A stretch of DNA of 64,000 nucleotides from Aureimonas sp. SK2 (GTDB lineage: Bacteria > Pseudomonadota > Alphaproteobacteria > Rhizobiales > Rhizobiaceae), in the NCBI RefSeq assembly GCF_029813115.1, contig NZ_JAPZDS010000013.1, forward strand, positions 62,001 to 126,000, read 5' to 3'. The position numbers and the translations under genes are program-made. This document shows, one piece after another, positions 45,050 to 55,485 of this stretch (position 1 is its first letter; each line of letters opens with the position of its first letter). The notes below the pieces were generated by a model, which saw only the letters and a program-made list of their open reading frames with translations, was not told where the DNA came from and ran no database searches.

Positions 45050-45988
45050 ATGACGCAGAGACCCGAGGCGCAGGCGCCGAAAGCCCGGCCGCGCTGGCAT
45101 ATCGCCGTGTTCCTCGCACCGGCCCTCCTCGTCTACACCGTGGTCATGCTCGTGCCGCTGATGCAGACGCTGCTGCTCGCGCTGGAGAACGTGCGGGACG
45201 GGACCCGCGTCTTCGTCGGGCTCGATAACTTCCGCACCCTGTTCGGCGACCCGCGTTTCTCCGAAGGGTTCTGGAACGCGCTTCGAAACAACGTCTATTT
45301 CTTCGTCCTCCATATGCTGATCCAGAACCCGATCGGCATCGCGCTGGCGGCCCTTCTCTCGGTGCCGCGCCTATCGGGCGTCGCGCTCTACCGCACGGCC
45401 CTCTTCCTGCCGACGATCCTCTCCTTCGTGATCGTCGGCTTCCTGTGGAAGCTCCTCCTCTCGCCGCTCTGGGGCGTCGCGCCCAATCTTCTCGGCGCCG
45501 TCGGCCTGAAGTCGCTTTTCGCGCCCTGGCTCGGCCAGGAAGCCTATGCGCTGACCACCGTCTCGCTGGTCTCGATCTGGCAGTTCGTCGGCATTCCGAT
45601 GATGCTGATCTACGCCGCGCTGATCACCATCCCCCGCGAGGTGATCGAGGCGGCCGAATGCGACGGAATCACCGGCTTCAAGCAGTTCTTCAAGATCAAG
45701 CTGCCGCTGATCCTGCCGACCATCGGCCTCGTCGGCGTGCTCACGTTCGTGGGCAACTTCAACGCCTTCGACCTCGTCTACGCCATGCAGGGAGCGCTGG
45801 CCGGCCCGAACTTCTCGACCGACATCCTCGGCACCTATCTCTACCGCACCTTCTTCGGCTTCCAGCTCCAGGCGGGAGACCGCTACATGGGCGCGGCGGT
45901 GGCCACCGCGATGTTCCTGATCATCCTCGTCGGCGTCTGCTTCTATCTCTTCGTCATCCAGCGGCGCATGCGCCGCTACCAGATGTGA
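45050..45988 (+). CDS. Sugar ABC transporter permease (MalF/UgpA type)
   Basis: A 312-residue inner-membrane permease with six helices: about 22-45, 85-110, 115-140, 165-190, 220-245 and 275-300. The EAA loop that docks the ATPase reads EVIEAAECDGITGFKQFFKIKLPLILPTI (about 198-226). It forms a heterodimer with the next permease. The ATG follows the stem-loop region, with aggcgcccc only a weak site. It is part of the rightward amino-sugar operon. Confidence 0.92.
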   Translation: MTQRPEAQAPKARPRWHIAVFLAPALLVYTVVMLVPLMQTLLLALENVRDGTRVFVGLDNFRTLFGDPRFSEGFWNALRNNVYFFVLHMLIQNPIGIALAALLSVPRLSGVALYRTALFLPTILSFVIVGFLWKLLLSPLWGVAPNLLGAVGLKSLFAPWLGQEAYALTTVSLVSIWQFVGIPMMLIYAALITIPREVIEAAECDGITGFKQFFKIKLPLILPTIGLVGVLTFVGNFNAFDLVYAMQGALAGPNFSTDILGTYLYRTFFGFQLQAGDRYMGAAVATAMFLIILVGVCFYLFVIQRRMRRYQM

Positions 45989-45998
45989 GGCGGGCGCG

Positions 45999-46841
45999 AT
46001 GACGACCAAGCCCCCTGCCCAGCGCCTGCGCCTTGCGCTGGTGCATCTCGCCCTCCTCTTCTACTGCCTGATCTCGGTCCTGCCGGTCCTCGTCGTCGTC
46101 ATGAACTCGTTCAAGACGCGCCGCGCGATCTTCAACGCGCCGCTGGAGCCGCCGCTGCCCACCACGGCGAGCCTTGCCGGCTACCGCACCGTGATCGCGC
46201 AGGGCGACTTCCTCCTCTACTTCCAGAACAGCCTGATCGTCACGATCGGCTCGCTCTTCTTCGTGCTCCTGTTCGGCGCCATGGCGGCCTTCGCGCTTTC
46301 GGAATACCGCTTCCGCCTCAACACCTTCCTCGGCCTCTTCCTGGCGCTCGGCATCATGGTGCCCATCCGGCTCGGCACCGTCGCGATCCTGCAGATGATG
46401 GTGGCGGCCGGGCTCGTGAACACGCTGACGGCGCTGATCCTCGTCTATACCGCGCAAGGGCTGCCGCTCGCCGTCTTCATACTGTCGGAGTTCATGCGGG
46501 GCGTCTCGGACGACCTGAAGAACGCGGGACGCATCGACGGCCTGTCGGAATACCGGATCTTCTTCGTCCTGGTGCTGCCGCTCGTCCGCCCCGCGCTCGC
46601 CACCGTCGCGGTCTTCACCATGATCCCGATCTGGAACGACCTCTGGTTCCCGCTGATCCTGGCGCCCGGCGAGAGCACCAAGACGGTGACGCTCGGCGCG
46701 CAGATCTTCCTCGGGCAGTTCGTCACCAACTGGGAGGCCGTGCTCGCCGCCTTGTCGCTGGCGATCCTGCCGATCCTCGTCCTCTACCTCGTCTTCTCCC
46801 GCCAGCTCATCGCCGGCATCACCGCCGGAGCCGTGAAATGA
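45999..46841 (+). CDS. Sugar ABC transporter permease (MalG/UgpE type)
   Basis: A 280-residue partner permease with six helices. VLPVLVVVMNSFKTRRAIF near the N-terminus is the MalG/UgpE mark, and the EAA loop DDLKNAGRIDGLSEYRIFFVLVLPLVRPAL (about 169-198) contacts the ATPase. It starts 10 bases after the first permease and its stop overlaps the oxidoreductase ATG by four bases. It completes the channel of the importer. Confidence 0.92.
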   Translation: MTTKPPAQRLRLALVHLALLFYCLISVLPVLVVVMNSFKTRRAIFNAPLEPPLPTTASLAGYRTVIAQGDFLLYFQNSLIVTIGSLFFVLLFGAMAAFALSEYRFRLNTFLGLFLALGIMVPIRLGTVAILQMMVAAGLVNTLTALILVYTAQGLPLAVFILSEFMRGVSDDLKNAGRIDGLSEYRIFFVLVLPLVRPALATVAVFTMIPIWNDLWFPLILAPGESTKTVTLGAQIFLGQFVTNWEAVLAALSLAILPILVLYLVFSRQLIAGITAGAVK

Positions 46842-47886
46842 CCGCGCCGATCCGCACCTTCGTCATGGGCCTCGGCCAGATGGGCCGCAGCCATGCCCTC
46901 GCCTACCACGCCGATCCCGGCTTCGAGATCGTCGGGCTCGCCAACCGCTCGCCCGTCGAGCTGCCGGAGGAGCTTCGAGCCTATCCGATGCTCGCCGACT
47001 TCGAGGCGGGCCTGGCGCAGAAGCCTGATCTCGTCTCGATCAACACCTATACCGACAGCCACGCGGAGCTCGCGATCCGGGCGATGGAAGCGGGCGCGCA
47101 CGTCTTCGTCGAGAAGCCGCTGGCCGGCACGGTGGCCGATGCGCAACGCGTCGTCGATGCCGCCAAGCGGACAGGCCGCAAGCTCGTCGTCGGCTACATC
47201 CTGCGCCATCACCCCTCGTGGATCGAGTTCATCGCGCGCGCCCGCCGGCTCGGGGGCCCTTACGTCTTCCGCATGAACCTCAACCAGCAGTCGGCGGGCG
47301 CGGCGTGGGAAATCCACAAGCGGCTGATGGAGACGACCTCGCCGGTGGTGGACTGCGGCGTCCACTATCTCGACGTCATGCTCCAGATCACCGACGCGGC
47401 GCCCGTCGAGGTGCGCGGCATGGGCCTGCGCCTGTCAGACGAGATCGCCGAGACACAAGTCAACTACGGCCATCTCCAGGTGCTCTTCGCCGACGGTTCG
47501 CTCGGATGGTACGAGGCGGGCTGGGGGCCGATGATCTCGGAGACCGCCTTCTTCGTGAAGGACGTGATGAGCCCGAAGGGCTCGGTCTCCATCGTCATGG
47601 ATGAGGGGGCGAAGTCCGCCGACATCGACACCCACACCAAGACGGCGCGCCTACGCATCCACTACGCGGCGCGCGGGGCCGATGGCGGCTTCGCGAGGCC
47701 GGACGAGATGGTCTCCATGGCGGGCGAGCCCGGCCACCAGGCGCTTTGCGACGCCGAGCAGCGCTTCGTGCTCAAAGCCATCCGCGAGGACATGGATCTC
47801 ACGCGGCACATGGACGACGCGGTGCGCTCGCTCGCCGTGGTGCTGGCGGCCGACCGGTCCATGCGCGAAGGAAAGGCCGTCCGCCT

Positions 47887-47890
<4 letters not shown>
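46838..47890 (+). CDS. Gfo/Idh/MocA-family oxidoreductase
   Basis: A 350-residue NAD(P)-dependent sugar dehydrogenase-type enzyme. FVMGLGQMGRSHALAYH is the Rossmann site, and HVFVEKPLAG (about 88-97) holds the conserved EKP lysine. The C-terminal fold has VDCGVHYLDVML with the catalytic Asp and His near residues 172-177. Family members oxidise, reduce or, like GH109-type enzymes, hydrolyse sugars through a keto intermediate. It sits inside the ABC transporter operon, overlapping both neighbours by four bases, so it acts on the imported sugar or its derivative. Which reaction is unknown. Confidence 0.88.
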
Positions 47891-48899
<1,009 letters not shown>

Positions 48900-48903
<4 letters not shown>

Positions 48904-49826
48904 TCGCGTGCTTCGACATCGGCGGCTCGGCGATCCGGGGCGCCGTCGCGCGCGCGGTGTCCGACATCCGGCCGGTCGGCAGCGTCCCGACGCCGGTCCA
49001 CGATTTCGACGCCTTCGCGGAGGCCGTCGCGGAGCTCCTCGCCCGGTGCGGGATCGCCCCCGGCGCGCCGATGGCGCTGTCCATCACCGGCGTCGTCGAT
49101 CCCGCGAGCGAAACGATCAAGGTCGCCAACATTCCTGGCCTCGACGGGCGCCGGCTCGGACCCGACCTCGCGACAAGGCTCGGCCGCCCCGTCCTCGTCG
49201 CCAACGACGCGGATTGCTTCGCGCTGGCCGAGGCCGTGGCGGGCGCCGGCGCCGGGCGCCGCATCGTCTTCGGAGCGATTCTCGGCACCGGCGTCGGCGG
49301 CGGCCTCGTCGTCGACGGGCGGCTGGTGCGAGGGGCCGGCGGGTTTGCCGGCGAATGGGGCCATGGCCCGATCCTGGCGACCCGCGTCGGCACGCCGCCT
49401 GCCGACCTTCCACGCCTGCCCTGCGGCTGCGGACAGGCGGGCTGCGTCGACACGCTGGGCGGCGCGCGGGGACTGGAGCGGTTGCACCGCCACCTTCACG
49501 GGGACAGCCGCACGAGCCGCGAGATCACGGCTGCCTGGATCGCCGGCGCCTCCGACGCCGCCCGCACGATCGACGTCTGGACCGACCTCGTCGCCGATCC
49601 GCTCGCCCTTGTCGTCAACGTCGTCGGCGCCGACATCGTGCCGGTCGGCGGGGGCCTCGCCACCGTGCGACCGCTGGTGGAGCGGCTCGATGCCGCCGTG
49701 CGCGCCCGCATCCTGCGGGACACCGACGCGGCGATCGTCGTGCCCGCCGCCTGCCGCTACGAGCCCGGCCTTCTCGGCGCGGCAATCCTGGCGCTTCGGG
49801 AGACCGGCGATGCGCGTGCGGCTTGA
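48900..49826 (+). CDS. ROK-family sugar kinase (GlcNAc kinase-like)
   Basis: A 308-residue kinase. MIACFDIGGSAIRGAV is the phosphate-1 loop, NDADCFALAEA (about 102-112) includes the catalytic Asp, and LGTGVGGGLVVDG the phosphate-2 loop. The zinc site is GEWGHG (His155) with CGCGQAGCVDTLGG (Cys175, Cys177, Cys182). The ExGH and CGCGxxGC pattern is that of ROK GlcNAc and ManNAc kinases (NagK). It overlaps the ATPase and CutC genes. With the BadF kinase, the locus has two different sugar kinases, perhaps for two amino sugars. Confidence 0.88.
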
Positions 49827-50538
49827 GGTCTGCGTCGGCGATCCGGACAGCCTCTTCGCCGCGATCGAAGGCGGCGCCGACCGGATTGAACTCTGCTCCG
49901 CCCTGGAGCTCGGCGGCCTGACGCCGACGCCGGGCCTGATGGCGCTCGCGGCGGAGGCCCCCGTTCCCGTCTATGCCCTGATCCGGCCGCGCAGCGGAGG
50001 GTTCGTGTATTCCGTGCGCGAGCGCGCCGCCATGCGGGCCGACATCGCCGCCGCGCGGGCGGCGGGCCTTGCCGGCGTCGTTCTCGGTGCCTCGACCGCC
50101 GACGGCGGGCTCGACGCGCAAGCGCTCGCCGAGCTGACGGACGCGAGCGCCGGCCTCGGCACCACGCTTCACCGCGCCTTCGACCTCGTGCCGGACATCG
50201 CGGAAGCGGTGGAGCTGGCCGTCGCGCTCGGCTTCGAACGCATCCTGACCTCCGGCCGCGCGCCCCACGCCATCGGGGGCCTTTCCGATCTCGCGCGTGC
50301 CCATACGGTCGCGGCCGGACGCATCGCCATCATGGCCGGTTCGGGCCTCACGCCGGACAATGTCGGTGTCCTTCTCGAGAAGGTACCGTTGCGGGAGATT
50401 CACGGCAGCTGCTCGCAGACCGTTTCTCCGCCCTCACCCGAGCTTGCCGCGCTGGGCTTCGCGGCAGGCCCCGTGCGTCGCACCAGCGCCGAAGAGGTCC
50501 GCCGCATGCGCAAGGTCCTGGGAGCCCTATCGGCATAG
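49810..50538 (+). CDS. cutC: CutC-family TIM-barrel protein
   Basis: A 242-residue protein of the CutC family: LEVCVGDPDSLFAAIEGGADRIELCSALELGGLTP at the start, VYALIRPRSGGFVYS, TTLHRAFDLVPD and EIHGSCSQTV are the conserved blocks. CutC is often named for copper homeostasis, but it is a TIM barrel with a possible sugar-phosphate site, and here it closes an amino-sugar transport operon, overlapping the ROK kinase by 17 bases. A role in sugar metabolism therefore seems more likely than one in copper. The true reaction is not established. Confidence 0.87.
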   Translation: MRVRLEVCVGDPDSLFAAIEGGADRIELCSALELGGLTPTPGLMALAAEAPVPVYALIRPRSGGFVYSVRERAAMRADIAAARAAGLAGVVLGASTADGGLDAQALAELTDASAGLGTTLHRAFDLVPDIAEAVELAVALGFERILTSGRAPHAIGGLSDLARAHTVAAGRIAIMAGSGLTPDNVGVLLEKVPLREIHGSCSQTVSPPSPELAALGFAAGPVRRTSAEEVRRMRKVLGALSA

Positions 50539-50760
50539 GCTCGACTTGCGGCATCCCCCCCCTCGAGAACGTCGCCCCGCCCGCGTCGCCTCACCGCCAG
50601 CCCGTCGGCAACCCGACGAGCCCCTACCCAACCGAACTTGGGCGTATTCACAAGTGTAGAAGAGCCGAGACGATGCGTCGGCAAAACCCTCAAGGGGCCG
50701 CCTCAGATCTACTCATCTTGTCTCTTGGCTATCGGGCTTCCCGAACGAATTCGGGGAATT

Positions 50761-50847
50761 GGTGCCCAGGAAAGGACTCGAACCTTCACGCCTCGCGGCA
50801 CACGGACCTGAACCGTGCGCGTCTACCAATTCCGCCACCTGGGCACT
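50761..50847 (-). tRNA. tRNA-Leu (anticodon CAG)
   Basis: Minus-strand class II tRNA of 87 bases including an encoded CCA. The acceptor stem GTGCCCA pairs with TGGGCAC; the anticodon arm CACGG-TTCAGGT-CCGTG has CAG at positions 34-36; a long variable arm and the T-arm GGTTCGAGTCC follow. A short hairpin (CCCGAA-TTCG-TTCGGG, 50740-50755) lies just downstream but has no T-run. Confidence 0.95.
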
Positions 50848-51037
50848 GCGGTGTCATTAGATTTCCGGACGCGGGGTGTCAATCGGGGATGGGAGAAATG
50901 TTCGGGGTCCGGATCGGTATCTCGGCCGGCGCGGCGGGGGGCGGGCTTTTCGGCTCGGGCGATTGCCGGTAAAGCGTCGGGCCACAGATGTTGCGGGTGC
51001 GCGCCACGGCGCGCCAGGGCCGGACGGGGATTGCCAG

Positions 51038-52063
51038 ATGAAGGTCGACACCAGGAAGCAGGTTACGGTGTTCGGAGGGTCGGGGTTCCTCGGCCGCTAC
51101 GTGGTGCACGCCCTGGCCCAGCGCGGACACCGCATCCGCGTCGCCTGCCGTCGGCCCGACCTCGCCTATCACCTGCAGATCGCCGGACGCCTCGGGCAGA
51201 TCCAGGCGATCCAGGCGAACCTGCGCCATCCCTGGTCGGTGGAGCGCGCGCTGGAAGGGTCCGACCACGCGGTCAACCTCGTCGGCGTCCTCAGCGAGAG
51301 CGGCCCGCAGACCTTCTCCGCGCTTCAGGCGCAAGGCGCCGGGCACGTGGCCGAGGCGGCGGCCAAGGCCGGGATCGGCCTCGTCCAGATGTCGGCGATC
51401 GGGGCCGATGCCCACTCGCCTTCGCGCTATGCCCGCTCCAAGGCGGAAGGCGAGGCGCGTGTTCTAGCCGCGGTGCCCGATGCCGTGATCCTGCGCCCCT
51501 CCATCGTGTTCGGCGCAGAGGACCAGTTCTTCAACCGCTTCGCCAACATGGCGCGACTGTCGCCGGTCCTGCCGCTGATCGGCGGCGGCGAGACGCTGTT
51601 CCAGCCGGTCTTCGTCAACGACGTGGCGCTCGCGGTCGCGGCGGCGGTCGACGGCGAGGTGCCGGGCGGGCGCGTCTACGAGCTCGGCGGTCCGGAAGCC
51701 ATGAGCTTCCGCGCCATGATGGAGGAGATGCTGGACGTGATCGAGCGGCGCCGCCGCTTCCTGTCGATCCCTGTCGGCCTGGCCTCCTCGCTGGCCGGCT
51801 GGATGAAGGCCCTGCCCGGCGCGCCGCTGACGCCCGATCAGGTGGCGCAGCTCCAGATCGACAACGTCGTCTCCGAGGCCGCCAAGGCGGAGGGGCGCAC
51901 CTTCGAGGCCTTCGGCATCGCGCCGCGCACGCTCCAGGCAGTGCTGCCGACCTATCTCGTGCGCTTCCGCCCGCAGGGCCAGTTCACCAAGCCGCAGCCG
52001 CACGATGACCGTCCGGCCGAGGATGAGGGTCTGCCGGGCGACGACGGCCACGCCAAGGCCTGA
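51038..52063 (+). CDS. NAD(P)-binding epimerase, complex I NDUFA9-like
   Basis: A 341-residue atypical SDR protein. VTVFGGSGFLGRYVV (about 9-23) is the nucleotide site, VNLVGVLSESG, VQMSAIGADAHSPSRYARSKAEGE and VILRPSIVFG are the markers of the NDUFA9/39-kDa subunit group. Alphaproteobacterial members associate with NADH dehydrogenase or quinone metabolism. The C-terminal part after 260 is longer than in simple epimerases, ending in an acidic tail. Single gene; ends at a bidirectional terminator. Catalytic Tyr and Lys are replaced or shifted in this family, so it may bind NADPH without turnover. Confidence 0.87.
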   Translation: MKVDTRKQVTVFGGSGFLGRYVVHALAQRGHRIRVACRRPDLAYHLQIAGRLGQIQAIQANLRHPWSVERALEGSDHAVNLVGVLSESGPQTFSALQAQGAGHVAEAAAKAGIGLVQMSAIGADAHSPSRYARSKAEGEARVLAAVPDAVILRPSIVFGAEDQFFNRFANMARLSPVLPLIGGGETLFQPVFVNDVALAVAAAVDGEVPGGRVYELGGPEAMSFRAMMEEMLDVIERRRRFLSIPVGLASSLAGWMKALPGAPLTPDQVAQLQIDNVVSEAAKAEGRTFEAFGIAPRTLQAVLPTYLVRFRPQGQFTKPQPHDDRPAEDEGLPGDDGHAKA

Positions 52064-52094
52064 GGCGGCCCGCGCGCATCCGTCCTGAGATGGG

Positions 52095-52131
52095 AAAAAA
52101 GGGGCGCTCGACGGCGCCCCTTTTCGTTTTT
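52095..52131. terminator. Bidirectional rho-independent terminator
   Basis: AAAAAA precedes the stem GGGGCGC (52101-52107), a TCGACG loop and GCGCCCC (52114-52120), followed by TTTTCGTTTTT. The A-run on the left and the T-run on the right let it end transcription of both the epimerase gene and the convergent uppP gene. Confidence 0.88.
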
Positions 52132-52149
52132 CGTCGCGGCGCCGCCCGC

Positions 52150-52956
52150 TCAGCGATAGGCGAGCAGAAGGCCGATGCCGATCGCGCCAACCACGATGCG
52201 CCACCAGGCGAAGGGCGCGAAACCGTATTTCGAGACGAAGCCGAGAAGCGATCGGACCACGACCAGCGCCGACAGGAAGGCCATCACGAAGCCGACCCCG
52301 ATCACCACGGCGTCGTCGGCCGACAGGAGCGACCAGTTCTTGTAAAGGTCGTAGGCGAAGGCGCCGGCCATCGTGGGCATGGCGAGGAAGAACGAGAATT
52401 CGGCCGCCGACCGCTTGTCGGTGCCGAGGAGGAGAGCCCCGGCGATGGTCGCGCCCGAGCGCGAGGTGCCGGGAATCATCGCCAGGCACTGGATCAGCCC
52501 GATCTTGAAGCACAGGGACGGCGGATAGTCCTGGATGTCGTGATAGCGCGGCTTCAGCGACATGCGGTCGATCGCGAGCAGGATCAGGCCGCCGACCAGA
52601 AGCGCGACGCAGATCACCATCGGCGTCTCGAACAGGACGCCCTTGATGAAGTCGTGCGCCAGAGCGCCGATCACGGCCGCCGGCAGGAAGGCGAGGAGGA
52701 TGCCGGCGACGAAGCGCCGGCTCTTCGGGTCCGACGGCAGGGTGACGAGAAGGTGCCAGAGCTTGCCGAAATAGACCGACAGCACGGCCAGCACCGCGCC
52801 GAGCTGGATCAGAACCTCGAACGTATTGCCCGTGGACTGGAACCCGATGAGGTGCCCGACGAGAATCAGGTGGCCCGTCGACGAGACCGGGATGAACTCG
52901 GTCAGTCCTTCGATCAGACCGAGCAGAAAGGCGTCGAAGAGCTGCAAACTGTCCAT
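52150..52956 (-). CDS. uppP: Undecaprenyl-diphosphatase
   Basis: A 268-residue integral membrane enzyme (BacA/UppP) that recycles the lipid carrier of cell-wall synthesis and gives bacitracin tolerance. The two active-site motifs are present: [17 protein letters not shown] (about 15-31, with the catalytic Glu) and [14 protein letters not shown] (about 158-171, with the essential Arg). About eight helices fill the rest. Start [10 protein letters not shown] is at the family position. It ends next to the bidirectional terminator. Confidence 0.95.
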   Translation of the reverse strand: MDSLQLFDAFLLGLIEGLTEFIPVSSTGHLILVGHLIGFQSTGNTFEVLIQLGAVLAVLSVYFGKLWHLLVTLPSDPKSRRFVAGILLAFLPAAVIGALAHDFIKGVLFETPMVICVALLVGGLILLAIDRMSLKPRYHDIQDYPPSLCFKIGLIQCLAMIPGTSRSGATIAGALLLGTDKRSAAEFSFFLAMPTMAGAFAYDLYKNWSLLSADDAVVIGVGFVMAFLSALVVVRSLLGFVSKYGFAPFAWWRIVVGAIGIGLLLAYR

Positions 52957-53315
52957 CGGGAATCCCGCGTCGTGACGTGTCGACCGGGCATGGCGCGCCG
53001 GTCGCCGCGGGGTCAAGTGCCCTGCCGCACCGCATCATCGGATTTCAAGCTTTCGCCGAACCGGCGCGCCCGGTTTCGGACGACCGATGCGCGGTGGCGA
53101 ACGGGCGCCCCGTCGCGGCGTCGGCCCGAATGGCCGTGTCGGCTCGTCCCGGCGCCTTTCCGCTTGCTGTCCGCGCCGATCGGCTTATGTCAGCCCGGAC
53201 GCGGGTCGTTCGTTCGCGTTCACGATCCGCCAACCATCTGGCCTTAAGGTCGGCTCAACCTTTGTTCACGGCGGCCGGGCCTCCCCACCATCGAGAGTGC
53301 AAGTTTCTTCCCTCC
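52957..53315. other. Intergenic region with no gene seen
   Basis: A 359-base gap between divergent uppP and the GST gene. Frames here are shadows of skewed composition (Arg, Ala and Ser rich) with no start signal. The stretch from 53240 to 53310 is less GC rich and probably holds the promoter of the GST gene; no clear -35/-10 pair or operator can be named. Confidence 0.4.
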
Positions 53316-54008
53316 ATGCTCATCCTGCACCACCATCCCATGTCCGCCGCCTCCCGTTTCGTGCGGCTGGTCCTCGGGGAGTACGGCGAGCGGGCCGAGC
53401 TGGTGGAGGAGCGCCCGTGGGAGCGACGCCCCGAGTTCCTGGCGCTCAATCCCGCCGCGACGCTGCCGATCCTGGTCGAGGAGCGGGGCGTGCCGGTCGT
53501 CGGCGGCACCGTGGTGGCCGAGTATCTCGACGAGACGCGGGGCGCATTCCAGCGCGAGAAGCGGCTCCTGGCCGAGAAGCCGATCGAGCGCGCGGAGATC
53601 CGCCGCCTCGTGGAATGGTTCCTCGGCAAGATGGACGCGGAAGTGACGCGCTATCTCGTGCGCGAGCGCGTGTTCAAGCGCGAGATGCGCTCCAACGAGG
53701 GCGGCGGCCCGCCCGACGCCTCGGCGATCCGCGCGGCGCGAGCCAACCTGAAGAACCACATGCGCTACATCGGCTGGCTGGCCGAGAGCCGCAACTGGCT
53801 GTCGGGCTCGCGCCTGTCCTATGCCGACTTCGCGGCGGCCGCCGCCGTGTCCATCCTCGACTATCTCGGCGAGGTCGCCTGGGACGAGGAGCCGGCGGCC
53901 AAGGAATGGTACATGCGCATGAAGTCGCGCCCCTCGTTCCGGCCGTTCCTGGCCGAGCGGGTGCGGGGCGTACCGCCCGTCGCCCATTACGCCGAGCTCG
54001 ACTTCTAA
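53316..54008 (+). CDS. Glutathione S-transferase family protein
   Basis: A 230-residue cytoplasmic protein with a thioredoxin-like N-domain (LILHHHPMSAASRFVRLVL at 2-20; NPAATLPILVEERGVPVVGG with the cis-Pro near 50; VAEYLDE) and a helical C-domain (about 90-220, LSYADFAAAAAVS). The Ser in SAASRF is the likely glutathione-activating residue. This is the FzlA/beta-like group seen throughout alphaproteobacteria; in Caulobacter FzlA binds FtsZ and is essential for constriction. The VRERVFKREM and RPFLAERVRGVPP blocks favour the FzlA type, which would fit the nearby uppP and rlpA cell-wall genes. Confidence 0.8.
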   Translation: MLILHHHPMSAASRFVRLVLGEYGERAELVEERPWERRPEFLALNPAATLPILVEERGVPVVGGTVVAEYLDETRGAFQREKRLLAEKPIERAEIRRLVEWFLGKMDAEVTRYLVRERVFKREMRSNEGGGPPDASAIRAARANLKNHMRYIGWLAESRNWLSGSRLSYADFAAAAAVSILDYLGEVAWDEEPAAKEWYMRMKSRPSFRPFLAERVRGVPPVAHYAELDF

Positions 54009-54050
54009 GAGGCTGTTTCGAAAGTTGGCCGGGTCGGCTAAGGCTCTGCC

Positions 54051-55205
54051 ATGGCCGACGCCTTGTCTCCCCCTGCCCTGCGCCGCTTCCTGGAAACGGA
54101 CGCGCGCCGCCTCGGCTTCGACCAGGTGGGTGTCGCGCCGGCCACGGGCAACGCGCTGGCGGGCGAGCGTCTCGACGCCTTCGTCGCCGCCGGGCACCAC
54201 GGCACTATGGACTGGCTGCCCGAGACGGCCGAGCGCCGCCGCTCGGTCCAGGCCCTCTGGCCCGAGGCGCGCTCGGTGATCGTGCTCGGCCTCAACTACG
54301 GCCCCGACGAGGATCCGCTCGGCCTTCTCGACCGGCCCGATCGCGGCGCGATCTCCGTCTATGCCCGGCACCGCGACTATCACGACGTCGTCAAGGGCAA
54401 GCTCAAGGAACTGGCCGGGCGCCTCGTCGCGCGCAGCCGGCCACGCAAGGACGGGAGCCTCCACGACGCCAAGGTCTTCGTGGACACCGCGCCCCTGATG
54501 GAGAAGCCGCTGGCGCAGGCTGCCGGTCTCGGCTGGCAGGGCAAGCACACCAATCTCGTCAGCCGCCATTTCGGCTCCTGGCTGTTTCTCGGCTCCATCG
54601 TCACCACCATCGCCCTGGAGCCGGACGAGGCCGCAGGCGACCGATGCGGCTCCTGCCGCGCCTGCCAGGACGCCTGCCCGACCGGCGCCTTTCCAGAGCC
54701 CTACCGGATCGACGCCCGTCGCTGCATCTCCTATCTCACCATCGAGACCCGAGCGCCCGTGCCCCGCGAGTTGCGCCCGTTGATCGGCAACCGGATCTAC
54801 GGCTGCGACGACTGCCTCGCCGTCTGCCCCTGGAACAAGTTCGCGAGCACGGCCCGCGAGGCCAAGCTCCGGGCGCGCGACGACCTGCGCGCCCCGAAAC
54901 TCGCCGACCTCCTAGAGCTCGACGATCCCGCCTTCCGCGCGCTCTTCTCCGGCTCCCCGGTCAAGCGGATCGGCCGCGACAAGTTCGTCGCCAATTGCCT
55001 GATCGCCGCGGGCAACTCGGGCGACCCCGCGTTTCTTGACGCCCTCCGCCGCCACCTGGGGGACGCCGCGCCCTCCGTTCGCGCCATGGCGGTCTGGGCG
55101 CTGGCGCGACTGGCGCCGGGCGAGGCCCGCGCGCGGCGCGCGGCGGCCCTCGAGACCGAAACCGATGACGACGTCAGGAGCGAATGGCATGCGATCGAGG
55201 ACTGA
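54051..55205 (+). CDS. queG: Epoxyqueuosine reductase
   Basis: A 384-residue cobalamin-dependent iron-sulfur enzyme for the last step of queuosine synthesis in t[14 protein letters not shown] at the start, [47 protein letters not shown], then two cluster motifs [12 protein letters not shown] (about 199-210) and CDDCLAVCP (about 252-260). The C-terminal HEAT-like repeats ([22 protein letters not shown]) match the full-length form. A downstream small gene starts within its last codons. The substrate tRNA modification implies queuosine use by the host. Confidence 0.93.
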   Translation: MADALSPPALRRFLETDARRLGFDQVGVAPATGNALAGERLDAFVAAGHHGTMDWLPETAERRRSVQALWPEARSVIVLGLNYGPDEDPLGLLDRPDRGAISVYARHRDYHDVVKGKLKELAGRLVARSRPRKDGSLHDAKVFVDTAPLMEKPLAQAAGLGWQGKHTNLVSRHFGSWLFLGSIVTTIALEPDEAAGDRCGSCRACQDACPTGAFPEPYRIDARRCISYLTIETRAPVPRELRPLIGNRIYGCDDCLAVCPWNKFASTAREAKLRARDDLRAPKLADLLELDDPAFRALFSGSPVKRIGRDKFVANCLIAAGNSGDPAFLDALRRHLGDAAPSVRAMAVWALARLAPGEARARRAAALETETDDDVRSEWHAIED

Positions 55206-55485
55206 ATCCGTGTCCGGCTTCGACGGGGCCGCATCGCTGCGCCGTTCGCTCGCCGCCCTTGGCCGAGCTGATCTCAGGGCAAGCGTGGCGGAGGCGACCG
55301 GCGCCTCTGCGCAGGGCGCGTCCGCCGTCGGTGCGCTGGCCGTCGGGGCCTTCGCTCTGGGGGCCTTCGCGGTCGGGGCGCTGTCGATCGGCGCCCTTGC
55401 CGTCGGGCGGGCGCGCATCCGAACCCTGCGGATCGACGAACTCGAGATCGGCCGCATCCGCCTGCGCGACGGGGGCGAGATCTGA
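55189..55485 (+). CDS. Pentapeptide-like repeat protein, 98 residues
   Basis: The chain begins [15 protein letters not shown]; a start at ATG 55189 has caggag eight bases before it and overlaps queG by 17 bases, and GTG 55210 is an alternative with gagg upstream. Residues about 50-95 are ten five-residue steps ([25 protein letters not shown], then [20 protein letters not shown]), the pattern of a small right-handed beta-helix. The first steps are hydrophobic and may lie in the membrane. Its stop shares a base with the next ATG. Function is unknown. Confidence 0.65.
   Translation: MRSRTESVSGFDGAASLRRSLAALGRADLRASVAEATGASAQGASAVGALAVGAFALGAFAVGALSIGALAVGRARIRTLRIDELEIGRIRLRDGGEI

Noticed and set aside
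50740-50755. Terminator of tRNA-Leu
   Set aside because: The 6-base stem with a TTCG loop is good, but no T-run follows on the minus strand, so it is only noted.
53045-53233. Small reverse frame in the uppP-GST gap
   Set aside because: Arg/Ala/Ser-rich with no binding site or recognisable pattern; most likely chance.
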